A stretch of 13,102 bases of DNA, from contig JASLRF010000550.1 of the NCBI GenBank assembly GCA_030744095.1, positions 1-13,102 of the forward strand, given 5' to 3'. Below are positions 6,021 through 13,102 of the stretch, one piece after another. The notes beneath the pieces were generated by a model. That model made no database searches and was not told the origin of the DNA. It saw only the letters and a list, made by a program, of their open reading frames with translations. A program made the translations under genes and the position numbers. How positions within the stretch are numbered: position 1 is the first letter of the stretch; each line of letters starts with the position of its first letter. Source of the DNA: Pirellulaceae bacterium (lineage in GTDB: Bacteria > Planctomycetota > Planctomycetia > Pirellulales > Pirellulaceae).

Positions 6021-8462
6021 ATGAAAGTTTCGAAGGCACATACGAAGATCCCAATCAACGCACGGATCGGGTCGCCCAAATCCGTCCGTGGATGTGCTGC
6101 CGTGTCTTTCGCACCGTTTGCCAGGCTGCTGATAGCGTGTTTCTTCCCGATGTTTGCCGTGGGCCAAGACGAAGCCGAAGCTGAAGCAGAGGATCCACCC
6201 GAACTGCCGGAAGTCAGGTTGCTTGAACAAGATCCGTTCGACTTGATCACGTTGGACGAGACAAACAAGAAAGCTCAACTGCGGGTCTACCCGATCTCCT
6301 TTCCTGGCGGAAGACCGCCCGCTAATCCGAATCCGGCGGACAAGATCAAATTCCGCCTAATCAAAGACGACAAGGAATACGAAGTCTTCTGGCGAAATAT
6401 CTTGCGCTATGAGCCGTTTGATGTGCTGTTGCTGCAAGAAGCAGAGCGGTTGCGTAATGCGAAGAACTTTGACGAGGCCTTCGAATACTATCTCCTGTGT
6501 CAATCAAGTTATCCATCCGTTCCTGGGCTCGCACGTTCGATTAATCAGTACCTGTATCTTGACGCCGCTAACTTGACACAGAACAAGGATTATCCCGCAG
6601 CGCTGGCCGTGCTGGAAGAACTGTACGACCGCGATAAGGACTTTAGATTCACTCCGAATGCGCGCAGCGTGATGTCGGTCATGGGCACGCTGTTGAACGT
6701 GATCATAACGCGTTACGAGAATGACGACGACTACGGGTCAATGCGGCAGATCATCACCCGCGTCGTCACAAAATATGGGGCCGACAGACCGCCCACCATC
6801 GACGAAAAGGCGCGCAAGCTGGCAGCGTTGGCAGCCGAGAAGCGAGAAGAAGCGCGCGAACTCGTCAATAACAGGCGCTATCACGATGCGATCAGTGCGT
6901 CCAAGGAGATGATGGACATTTGGCCGCACGTACAAGGTGCCAAAGAACTGAACGCCTGGATTGTCGAGCAGTTTCCGCAAGTGAATATCGGTGTCACGCA
7001 ACCCGCCATTTCGCACAATGCGCAGCGACTCGAGAACTGGGGCGCGCGGCGGACCGGAATGCTCTTGCATCGGACGCTTGTCGAGTTTAAAGGGGCGGGC
7101 AATGAAGGTGGACAATACACGCTGAGCCTCGGTGCCATGCAACGAAGCAACGACTATCGCAAACTGACTCTGAATCTAAAACAGTTCACCGACGACGAAG
7201 ACTCGCTGGTCACGGGCTATCAAGTCGCCCAAAGGTTATTGGACCTGGCAAACCCGAAATCACCCAACTATAGCGCGGCCTGGGGCGGCGTCATGTCCGC
7301 TGCGAAGGTGAAGGACGTCATGCAGGTCGAATTGGAATTGCGACAGCCGCATGTCTTGCCCGAGGCACTGTTGCGGATACCGCTCGTGCCTGTCAACGAT
7401 GATACCGCGGCGCTGGGCAACGGTTTGTTCGAAGTTTCCAAACGAGACAGTGCACGCATTCATTACAAGGTGAAGGGTTTCGAACCTGGCCAACGACTGG
7501 CGGAAATCGTCGAGCATACTTTTGAGGACACACAACTCGCGATGTCGGCCCTGCGACGTGGCGATGTTGACGTCGTCGATCGGTTATTTCCCGCGGATGC
7601 CGCCAGACTTTCGGCGGGTCTTGGAGGGGACGACGAAATCGCAATTGAACAATATGCATTACCGACAATCCATATGCTGTTGATCAGTTCTGACAACCCG
7701 TTTCTTGCCAATCGCGACTTTCGCCGCGCCTTCATTTTCGCCATCCATCGCGAGTTGATCCTCAAGCAGGAATTACTGGGAAATCGTGACATCCCAGGCT
7801 GCCAGTTGATCAGCGGTCCGTTTGCGGCAGGTGTTGGCGATCGCGACCCGCTAGCCTATGCCTACGACATTACGATCGAACCGCGGGGGTATTTCCCGCG
7901 GCTGGGCAAGCTTCTGATGGTCGTTGCCCAACGCGAAGTCGAGGAGATGGCGAAAAAAAAGAGCGAGCCAAAGCCGGAACTGACGAAGTTCGTGTTGGGT
8001 CACCCCGCCTACGAATCGGCTCGTCTGGCGTGCCAGGCCATCGCCGCGCACCTGAATATCATTGACGTCGAGATCGAACTCAAACAGTTTCCACCCGGCG
8101 TCACGCGCGACCCGGACAATGAGGCCGATCTGACCTACGCCGAAGTGGCGATCTGGGAACCGCTAGTTGATGCGCGTCGCCTGCTGGGGCAAGAAGAACT
8201 GCAGGGTATCGATAGCCCGTACATGAAGCACGCACTGCGGAACCTGGATGCTGCGCAGACCTGGGGAGACGTGCGCGACCGTTTGCTTGATCTGCATCGG
8301 ACCGCCCACAATGAAGCGGCCGTGATTCCCTTGTGGCAAATGGTTGATTCGTTCGCCTACAGGAAACAGCTTCGCAATATTGTTGGGACAGACGGCCCGC
8401 CTGTGTGGCTATACCAGAACATTGACCAATGGCGATTGAGCGCCAGCGGAAATGCGGAATGA
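6021..8462 (+). CDS. Exported protein: TPR-like repeats plus SBP_bac_5-like (oligopeptide-binding type) domain
   Basis: An 813-residue protein. The N-terminus has a basic region and a hydrophobic stretch (about 31-48) with a likely cleavage after AVG (before Gln49). A lipobox-like LIAC ends at Cys40, but the hydrophobic core before it is short, so lipidation is uncertain. Residues 130-320 are helical, with TPR-like pairs (RNAKNFDEAFEYYLLC, 146-160; NKDYPAALAVLEELYDRDKD, 188-207). From about 325 the protein resembles SBP_bac_5 (OppA/DppA) solute-binding proteins. The clearest match is FLANRDFRRAFIFAIHRELIL (561-581), the family's 'R-x-A-x-x-x-A-I-x-R' helix, then a SGPF motif. No ABC permease or ATPase is nearby, so a scaffold or ligand-sensing role is as likely as import. 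I chose ATG 6021. The frame is open back to a TTG at 5898, but that stretch is repeat DNA. The next gene overlaps by ATGA. Confidence 0.82.
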   Translation: MKVSKAHTKIPINARIGSPKSVRGCAAVSFAPFARLLIACFFPMFAVGQDEAEAEAEDPPELPEVRLLEQDPFDLITLDETNKKAQLRVYPISFPGGRPPANPNPADKIKFRLIKDDKEYEVFWRNILRYEPFDVLLLQEAERLRNAKNFDEAFEYYLLCQSSYPSVPGLARSINQYLYLDAANLTQNKDYPAALAVLEELYDRDKDFRFTPNARSVMSVMGTLLNVIITRYENDDDYGSMRQIITRVVTKYGADRPPTIDEKARKLAALAAEKREEARELVNNRRYHDAISASKEMMDIWPHVQGAKELNAWIVEQFPQVNIGVTQPAISHNAQRLENWGARRTGMLLHRTLVEFKGAGNEGGQYTLSLGAMQRSNDYRKLTLNLKQFTDDEDSLVTGYQVAQRLLDLANPKSPNYSAAWGGVMSAAKVKDVMQVELELRQPHVLPEALLRIPLVPVNDDTAALGNGLFEVSKRDSARIHYKVKGFEPGQRLAEIVEHTFEDTQLAMSALRRGDVDVVDRLFPADAARLSAGLGGDDEIAIEQYALPTIHMLLISSDNPFLANRDFRRAFIFAIHRELILKQELLGNRDIPGCQLISGPFAAGVGDRDPLAYAYDITIEPRGYFPRLGKLLMVVAQREVEEMAKKKSEPKPELTKFVLGHPAYESARLACQAIAAHLNIIDVEIELKQFPPGVTRDPDNEADLTYAEVAIWEPLVDARRLLGQEELQGIDSPYMKHALRNLDAAQTWGDVRDRLLDLHRTAHNEAAVIPLWQMVDSFAYRKQLRNIVGTDGPPVWLYQNIDQWRLSASGNAE

Positions 8463-10207
8463 CGTTGTTACAAAGATTCAATCCATATATGGCTCACTCC
8501 TACCGAGCACGACGCCTGCGTATGTCTCGCTTCGGCGCTACATTGGCCGTCTTGATCAGCGGAATTGCGTTGTTGCAGTCGTCGGCGCAAGCACAGACAT
8601 CCTGGGAGTTTTCTCCCTACCAGATTCGCGTTTGGCTGGCAGTTGACCATAGCGGCGAATTGAACGCCCGGATCGAAGATGAGATCAAGTCGACTTTGCT
8701 CCAGCGAGCAGAATCAGCCGTTGGTGCTTGCTGGACGTTGACCGTCGGACCTCCGCCTGTGGAGCTCGCCGCCGACATGTCAGTCGATGTAGCACTGATT
8801 ACTCCTGACGCGGTCGATGCGATTGACAAGGCCATTCTGCTCGAGAACGACAAGTTGATACTGATTAGCGTTGGTGCCAATCCACGAGAGGCGGTGATTC
8901 GCGTGCGCGAAATTGACTGCCGCATGCGTCACTTTGGCCCGGTCGTGAAACGCCAGGTGCGGCAGCCAGACTGTCTGGCCCAAGAGACTTTTGGTGCCCT
9001 GGTAGATGCTTTTGCTCCCGTCGTACGGATCGAAGACGGTCAAGATAGGAATCTGGTCACGCGTCTTCGCGCGGGCGGACTGATTACAAGCAAGGACTCG
9101 CCCGCCTACATCGGCGTCGGCGATTTCTTGCGGCCCGTTGTTCGCAAGAACGATCGGCTAGGAGTGCACACTCGGATTGATGTGGTCGTGTGGACCTATT
9201 TGCAGGTGGAGAGTCGCAACAAAATCAATCCGAATATTCTGAATTGCTATGTTCATTCGGCCATGCGAAGCCCAATTCGCGGTCGTGGTGGAACGCGACG
9301 CGAGCAATTTGCGTTTGGGCTTCGGGCAACACACGAGTCGACGATGCTCAACGTCGTCGCTCAAGTCCGTCGCAGTGAAACTCCCTACCCTTTGCCCGGC
9401 ATCGAAGTCTATTCAAAGAAACCGTCCACCGACCCGCTGCCGCAGACTCCCGATGAGAAATTGGCGGCTTCCAAGAAGAACCCTGCGATCAAACTTGGCG
9501 AAACTGACTGGCGAGGGTCGATTTTGATCACCCGCTACGAAATGCCCGTCCGGATCGTCTACCTGAAGAATGGCGGCCAGCTGTTGCGCCGGCTGCCGAT
9601 TGTGCCGGGATTCGACACCGAGCTCTTGTCCGATGTACCGGATGATGACCCACGCTTACAAGCCGAGAGCGTTGTGAAAGGGTTTCACGGCCAAATCAAA
9701 GACCTGGTCGCTCAACGGCAGATTCTCGCCGCGAGAATCAAGAAACGCCTGGGAGAAGGGAAAGTTGAGGACGCCAAGAAGATGTTGGTTGACTTTGGCC
9801 AATTGGAAACCCGCGCCAATATGGCCGAGCGATTGGACAAGGCGCAAAGGCAGCAAGTTCCGTCACAGAACAAGTACGTGCAAGGTCGTATTGAAACTCT
9901 GTACGGAGATACACGTTCAATGCTGGCGAAGTATCTTCGGCCTGAATTGTCGAGCGAATTGAAGAATGCGATTGTCGAATCCGAGCGAAATGGCGGAGTG
10001 AGTCCGGAAGTGGCAACTGATCCAGTAAGTGCTGATGCAGCTCCGGTCGCCGTCAGTACGCCACCGACGGTTGGCACATCAGCAGACACCGGCTCCCCGC
10101 CTCCAGCGGGGACGGGTGCTCCTGCGAGCACGGGTGCACCGGCACCTTCACCCGGTGCTCCTTCGGAGGAACCCGCTGGACTGAGCAGCCCAGCGCCTTC
10201 CAGCTAG
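8459..10207 (+). CDS. Exported protein of unknown function with Pro/Ala/Gly-rich tail
   Basis: I do not recognise the family. The 582-residue protein starts with a basic stretch and a hydrophobic core (about 26-42), and a good signal peptidase site AQA (43-45) precedes Gln46. Residues 47-310 look like a mixed alpha/beta domain. Within it, a strand-rich part (about 218-305) includes a charged motif SPIRGRGGTRREQ (271-283). Residues 345-390 read like a small beta-sandwich (GETDWRGSILI, MPVRIVYLKNGGQLLRRLPIVPG). Residues 397-510 are a long charged helical region, possibly coiled coil. From about 515 the tail is low-complexity Pro/Ala/Gly/Ser/Thr. The ATG at 8459 overlaps the previous stop as ATGA, implying coupled translation. 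ATG 8522 would give a more compact signal peptide and cannot be excluded. Location is periplasm or outer envelope, probably acting with the SBP-like protein. Confidence 0.78.
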   Translation: MTLLQRFNPYMAHSYRARRLRMSRFGATLAVLISGIALLQSSAQAQTSWEFSPYQIRVWLAVDHSGELNARIEDEIKSTLLQRAESAVGACWTLTVGPPPVELAADMSVDVALITPDAVDAIDKAILLENDKLILISVGANPREAVIRVREIDCRMRHFGPVVKRQVRQPDCLAQETFGALVDAFAPVVRIEDGQDRNLVTRLRAGGLITSKDSPAYIGVGDFLRPVVRKNDRLGVHTRIDVVVWTYLQVESRNKINPNILNCYVHSAMRSPIRGRGGTRREQFAFGLRATHESTMLNVVAQVRRSETPYPLPGIEVYSKKPSTDPLPQTPDEKLAASKKNPAIKLGETDWRGSILITRYEMPVRIVYLKNGGQLLRRLPIVPGFDTELLSDVPDDDPRLQAESVVKGFHGQIKDLVAQRQILAARIKKRLGEGKVEDAKKMLVDFGQLETRANMAERLDKAQRQQVPSQNKYVQGRIETLYGDTRSMLAKYLRPELSSELKNAIVESERNGGVSPEVATDPVSADAAPVAVSTPPTVGTSADTGSPPPAGTGAPASTGAPAPSPGAPSEEPAGLSSPAPSS

Positions 10208-10222
10208 CGAGGCTGTGCCTCG
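10208..10222 (+). terminator. Hairpin directly after the stop codon of the last operon gene
   Basis: CGAGGC (10208-10213) pairs with GCCTCG (10217-10222) around a TGT loop and begins on the base after the TAG stop. It is GC-rich and well placed for the 3' end of the operon transcript, but no T-run follows. It is at best a non-canonical terminator or 3'-end stabiliser. Confidence 0.4.
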
Positions 10223-10287
10223 GACCGACACAAGCTGTCACTCGGTTGCGGCGACGAGCTCCCCGACCAACCTGCGGTCAGTGCCCC

Positions 10288-10388
10288 GTCGCTGAAGTCC
10301 AGGAAAGGGGTCGGGGCCAGGAGGGGGGCGGGAGTCACGGCAAGCCACAACCAGTCGCTGAAGCTGAGAAACTTCCGGACCTGACCCC
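10288..10388. repeat. Degenerate REP-like element with G-quadruplex-type tracts
   Basis: GGGGTCGGGGCC (10307-10318) and GGACCTGACCCC (10377-10388) form an imperfect inverted repeat, matching at 10 of 12 positions. GTCGCTGAAG occurs directly repeated at 10288-10297 and 10354-10363. Between the arms, 10307-10332 holds four G-tracts (GGGG, GGGG, GGGGGG, GGG) separated by 2, 6 and 1 bases. This fits the standard quadruplex pattern on the + strand. Whether this is a dispersed family cannot be seen from one copy. Confidence 0.5.
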
Positions 10389-10432
10389 CACGTTCGTCGC
10401 CAAACACCGTTCTCGTGATTTCTTGTTGCGGC

Positions 10433-11770
10433 CTACGACCACAACAAGCCGACGGCAAACCCAACGGCGACGCCCACAGCCAGCGTCACCGGCACCGCAA
10501 TGCAGAGCGCCGCGATCACAGCTTCGTGATTGGTGCGTGGATCATTTTGCCTGGGTAACGGCGGAGGCATGGGCGGGCGGACACGCGTCTCTTGGCCGCC
10601 CACCGAATGGGTTGCCTGCGAGGCCTGCCCCGAACTCTCAGTCCGTAGGTCGTCGCCTTCGTGCGTGTCCTGTTCATCGACTTCCGTGGGTACCGGTGGG
10701 GGCGTCCAGCGAGACTTCGTCAAATGCAGGCTCGGTACAATTGCCGTTTCACTCGCCCACGGCTCCAGACGTGTCACTACTTCGGTCATCGTTTGGATCC
10801 GCACGGCGGGATCCTTCTCCATCATGTCCGCGATGATCTCGACGAACTCTTCATTGATATCGGGATTGAAGCGGCGCGGATGCCAAGGCGTTTCCTCCAG
10901 ATGTCGCCGCGCCTTGCTGGCTGGGGTCCCACCAGGGAACGGCACCTTGCCCGTGATGGCGTAATACAATGTGCAGCCAAGCGAGTAAATGTCGCTGGCC
11001 TCGCAAATGTCGTGTGGGTTCCGAATCTGTTCCGGCGATAGGTAATCGGCCGTGCCAACAATCTTGCCCGCGCGAGGATCCTGCTCATCCTGTTCGTTCA
11101 AGAACCCGGCCAATCCCAGATCCGAGACTTTACCAATCCCGTCCGGCGTCACCAAGATATTACCCGGTTTGACGTCACGGTGAATCAGGCCACTCTGATG
11201 GGCATAGTCCAGTCCCAAGGCCGCAAACATGATCACGCTTGCCGCCTGATTCACATTCAACGGCCCTTCCGAACGGATCAGCCTTCGCAAGTCCAATCCT
11301 GGAACATATTCGGTGACCAGATAATGAACTCGCCCATCATTACCGGCATCAAAGGCGCGAACCAGGTTAGGGTGATCGAGCTTGGCCTGTGTGCGAATCT
11401 CACGTGAGAAACTCTTAATCGCCTCAGGTGTCGACTTGTTTGCAGGCAACACTTTGACGGCAACTTCCCGTCCCATCACGTTGTGTTCTGCTTTATAAAC
11501 CTCGCCCATGCCTCCCGCGCCAATAAAGTCCGTCACTACGTACGGGCCAAGATTGAACTTGGTCCGGCCGGTCAACAACTTGTCAGATTGGTAGCGACTG
11601 ATAACTTCCGCTTGGACAAGACGATTCGACAAGACTTCATCGGAAATATCCAATTTTGGATTTGATGCTTCGGTCCGCAAGGCCTCATCGGCCTGATCGA
11701 TGTCCAGCTGCGTCACGAGGCCACTCGTCAACGCGGAATTTCGAAATACTGACTGGGTTGAGTTTGGCAC
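10433..11770 (-). CDS. Membrane-anchored Ser/Thr protein kinase (Hanks type)
   Basis: A 445-residue kinase that should phosphorylate Ser/Thr on protein substrates in the cytoplasm. Residues 1-70 are a helical module ending NRLVQAEVISRYQSDKLLTG. The kinase domain spans about 75-338. It has glycine loop GAGGMG (84-89), catalytic Lys106 in VAVKVL, Glu124, HRDVKPGN (197-204, catalytic Asp199), DLG at 217-219 in place of DFG, VGTADYLSPEQ (238-248) and Asp260 in the SDIYSLG segment. All key residues are present, so it should be active. A Pro-rich linker (about 350-412) leads to one C-terminal membrane helix (about 415-443) with only WS after it, so there is essentially no extracellular sensor. The start is GTG 11770; an in-frame TGA two codons upstream rules out anything longer. 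No clear ribosome site. It is convergent with the operon, and its own promoter was not identified. Confidence 0.93.
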   Translation of the reverse strand: MPNSTQSVFRNSALTSGLVTQLDIDQADEALRTEASNPKLDISDEVLSNRLVQAEVISRYQSDKLLTGRTKFNLGPYVVTDFIGAGGMGEVYKAEHNVMGREVAVKVLPANKSTPEAIKSFSREIRTQAKLDHPNLVRAFDAGNDGRVHYLVTEYVPGLDLRRLIRSEGPLNVNQAASVIMFAALGLDYAHQSGLIHRDVKPGNILVTPDGIGKVSDLGLAGFLNEQDEQDPRAGKIVGTADYLSPEQIRNPHDICEASDIYSLGCTLYYAITGKVPFPGGTPASKARRHLEETPWHPRRFNPDINEEFVEIIADMMEKDPAVRIQTMTEVVTRLEPWASETAIVPSLHLTKSRWTPPPVPTEVDEQDTHEGDDLRTESSGQASQATHSVGGQETRVRPPMPPPLPRQNDPRTNHEAVIAALCIAVPVTLAVGVAVGFAVGLLWS

Positions 11771-12000
11771 CGCTCACGACCGCAACCGAAGAGGAAACTT
11801 ATTGCCAGATGGCCACGCAATACTAGCGTACCGAGCAGACATACTTTGCGCCAAGCGATTCCCAACGGCAGGAACAAGAATTGCCTGAAAGGGCTTGAAT
11901 TCGTGGAATTCGCCGCAGATTTGAATCGCAGAATGCAGATTCATACCAGAACCTCACTCGGTACCACAACGTTAAGTCACATCCCTTTCCAGGGTAGGGA
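11771..12000. other. Intergenic region upstream of the kinase gene
   Basis: No gene is visible in these 230 bp. GAATTC occurs twice, three bases apart, around 11895-11911. A short inverted repeat TGAATC (11922-11927) and GATTCA (11938-11943) has a 10-bp spacer. CCCT and AGGG pair weakly near 11985-11996, just beyond the oxidoreductase stop. Any of these could be an operator or a 3'-end structure, but none is strong. The kinase promoter presumably lies here on the - strand. Confidence 0.35.
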
Positions 12001-13102
12001 TTAAGCCGTCTTCTTGTTCCGCGTTTCGATCCAAATCACAACGCCCTTGAATGCGGGCGTTTTGGACTGAGCGTCGGTGCCGCGCGGCACCAGGATGTTG
12101 GCTTCAGGGAAGTACATCAGGGCATTCCCAGCACGAATCTCGGCGAAGCTCCGTGCCAACACATGATCCAGACGGCCCGTATCGCTGACCACATTGACGC
12201 GTTGGTTGTGGATCAGCCCGAATCGGTCGAGATCTGTCGGATTCATCAAGATGATGTCGCGCCGATCCTGACCTCGATACAGATCTTCGTCTTCGTATAC
12301 GACCGTGTTGAACTGACCTTCGCTTCGAACCGTCATCAAACGCAACTGCTGGTCGCCACCTTGAAGATCGGGCAACCGATGCACATGGAGTGCGGCACGA
12401 CCGGTCTCAGTTGAAAACCTGGGTTGATGAAACGTCCGACCGTCGATCTGAAATTCCTCCTTCGTCTGGCCGATCTCGGCGAGCTTTTCAAAACCGGGCA
12501 CAACCTTGGCAATTGCCTGCCGAATGTGACCGGTGTCTCGCATCGACATCCAGTCGATCGGTCCGCCTGAACCGATCACTCGCTCGCCAAGATCAGCAAT
12601 CAGCTCGACCTCACTGCGAGGCCCCGCCAGTCGGCTTGGACCACCATCGCTGAGTCGCACAAAGTTGAACATCGATTCCTGGGTAGTGGACTGAGGCTCC
12701 TCGTCACGCGCCACCACAGGCAAAATCAGCGTCTCGTCCGCCAATGCGTGGGCATGCCCTGTGTTAAGCGTGGTGTTCAGATAGACCAATGTCTCCAGCC
12801 GACTGATTGCCTCGCCCGCAAACGTAGCATCAGGATTGGAACCGTAGAGATTTCCACCCAGACAGAACCCCAACTTCAAATCGCGTTGGTGCGCGGCCTC
12901 CATACAGGACATCGTGTCGAAGCCAAGCGTTGTTGGCAATTCGATCCCAAACTTGGACTCCAATCGCTCGAAGACTGCGTCCTTCAGTTTTGGAGTCACC
13001 CCCACCGAGCCGATGCCCTGCACGTTTGAATGTCCGCGGATCGGCATGAGCCCCGCGTGGGGTCTGCCTACCATTCCACGCATCAGAGCCAGATTGGTAA
13101 TG
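12001..13102 (-). CDS. Molybdopterin oxidoreductase, FdhF/YdeP type, C-terminal part (partial)
   Basis: The reading frame runs off the window edge, so the N-terminal half is missing; only the last 366 or so residues are here. The visible part begins within ITNLALMRGMVGRPHAGLMP, then PIRGHSNVQGIGSVGVTP. This matches the NL-x-L-x-R-G-x-x-G-R-P..RGHSNVQG segment of FdhF/YdeP-type dehydrogenases. Counting from the Met at 13083, LGFCLGGNLYGSNPD lies at 71-85 and fits a cofactor-contact loop. Residues 250-350, starting RSEGQFNTVVYEDEDLYRG, are a molybdopterin dinucleotide-binding domain (Molydop_binding). The family catalyses two-electron oxidoreduction at a bis-MGD molybdenum or tungsten centre. 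The physiological substrate is unclear even for E. coli YdeP. The Met at 13083 is internal, not a start. The iron-sulfur site and catalytic ligand cannot be judged here. Confidence 0.9.
   Translation of the reverse strand, partial: ITNLALMRGMVGRPHAGLMPIRGHSNVQGIGSVGVTPKLKDAVFERLESKFGIELPTTLGFDTMSCMEAAHQRDLKLGFCLGGNLYGSNPDATFAGEAISRLETLVYLNTTLNTGHAHALADETLILPVVARDEEPQSTTQESMFNFVRLSDGGPSRLAGPRSEVELIADLGERVIGSGGPIDWMSMRDTGHIRQAIAKVVPGFEKLAEIGQTKEEFQIDGRTFHQPRFSTETGRAALHVHRLPDLQGGDQQLRLMTVRSEGQFNTVVYEDEDLYRGQDRRDIILMNPTDLDRFGLIHNQRVNVVSDTGRLDHVLARSFAEIRAGNALMYFPEANILVPRGTDAQSKTPAFKGVVIWIETRNKKTA

Larger units (their letters stand above)
10208..10432. other. Convergent intergenic region with G-rich repeat
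   Basis: This 225-bp stretch separates the + strand operon from the - strand kinase gene. It carries the hairpin at 10208-10222, a run of four G-tracts, a short direct repeat and an imperfect inverted repeat. Open frames across it on both strands look like chance extensions through G/C-rich DNA. Confidence 0.5.

Noticed and set aside
10246..10836. 196-codon open frame on the + strand
   Set aside because: It runs through the G-rich repeat and then antisense to the kinase C-terminus. Composition is Arg/Pro/Ser-rich without domain signs.
13081..13083. Met at 13083 as the start of the oxidoreductase
   Set aside because: The frame stays open to the window edge, and the upstream residues (ITNLAL) continue the family motif, so the gene is cut by the window rather than truncated.

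Overview
The window looks like chromosomal DNA from a planctomycete, most likely of the Pirellula/Rhodopirellula type. This is an inference from gene content. It rests on an ExbD protein fused to an N-terminal CxxC...CxxC zinc ribbon, a large TM-anchored PQQ-type beta-propeller protein, and a Ser/Thr kinase with a DLG (not DFG) metal-binding motif and a C-terminal membrane anchor. I see no RNA genes, CRISPR arrays, transposases or phage genes. Coding density is high and no gene-free stretch exceeds about 250 bp.

Layout. Positions 39-10207 hold six + strand genes in a row: a MotA/TolQ/ExbB proton channel (39-683), an ExbD/TolR (690-1202), a second ExbD/TolR with an N-terminal zinc ribbon (1207-2025), a 1178-residue single-span protein with a propeller (2233-5769), an exported protein with TPR-like repeats and an SBP_bac_5-like region (6021-8462), and an exported protein of unknown function (8459-10207). 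The first three are 4-6 bp apart. The last two overlap by ATGA. The two larger gaps (2026-2232 and 5770-6020) hold a GNRA-capped hairpin leader and an inverted-repeat element. Convergent to this row are a Ser/Thr protein kinase (10433-11770, - strand) and the C-terminal part of a molybdopterin oxidoreductase of the FdhF/YdeP type, cut by the window edge (12001-13102, - strand).

How the genes may work together. The channel and the two ExbD proteins should form a proton-driven inner-membrane motor. The propeller protein places a TPR-like segment and a propeller in the periplasm, and two further exported proteins follow. Together they resemble an energised envelope machine of the Tol/Ton kind, with planctomycete-specific partners in place of TolA/TolB/Pal or TonB. 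The short cytoplasmic N-terminal module of the propeller protein resembles the N-terminal module of the kinase. The propeller protein is built like a planctomycete receptor kinase without its kinase domain, and the kinase has an anchor but no sensor. A split sensor/kinase pair is therefore possible but unproven.
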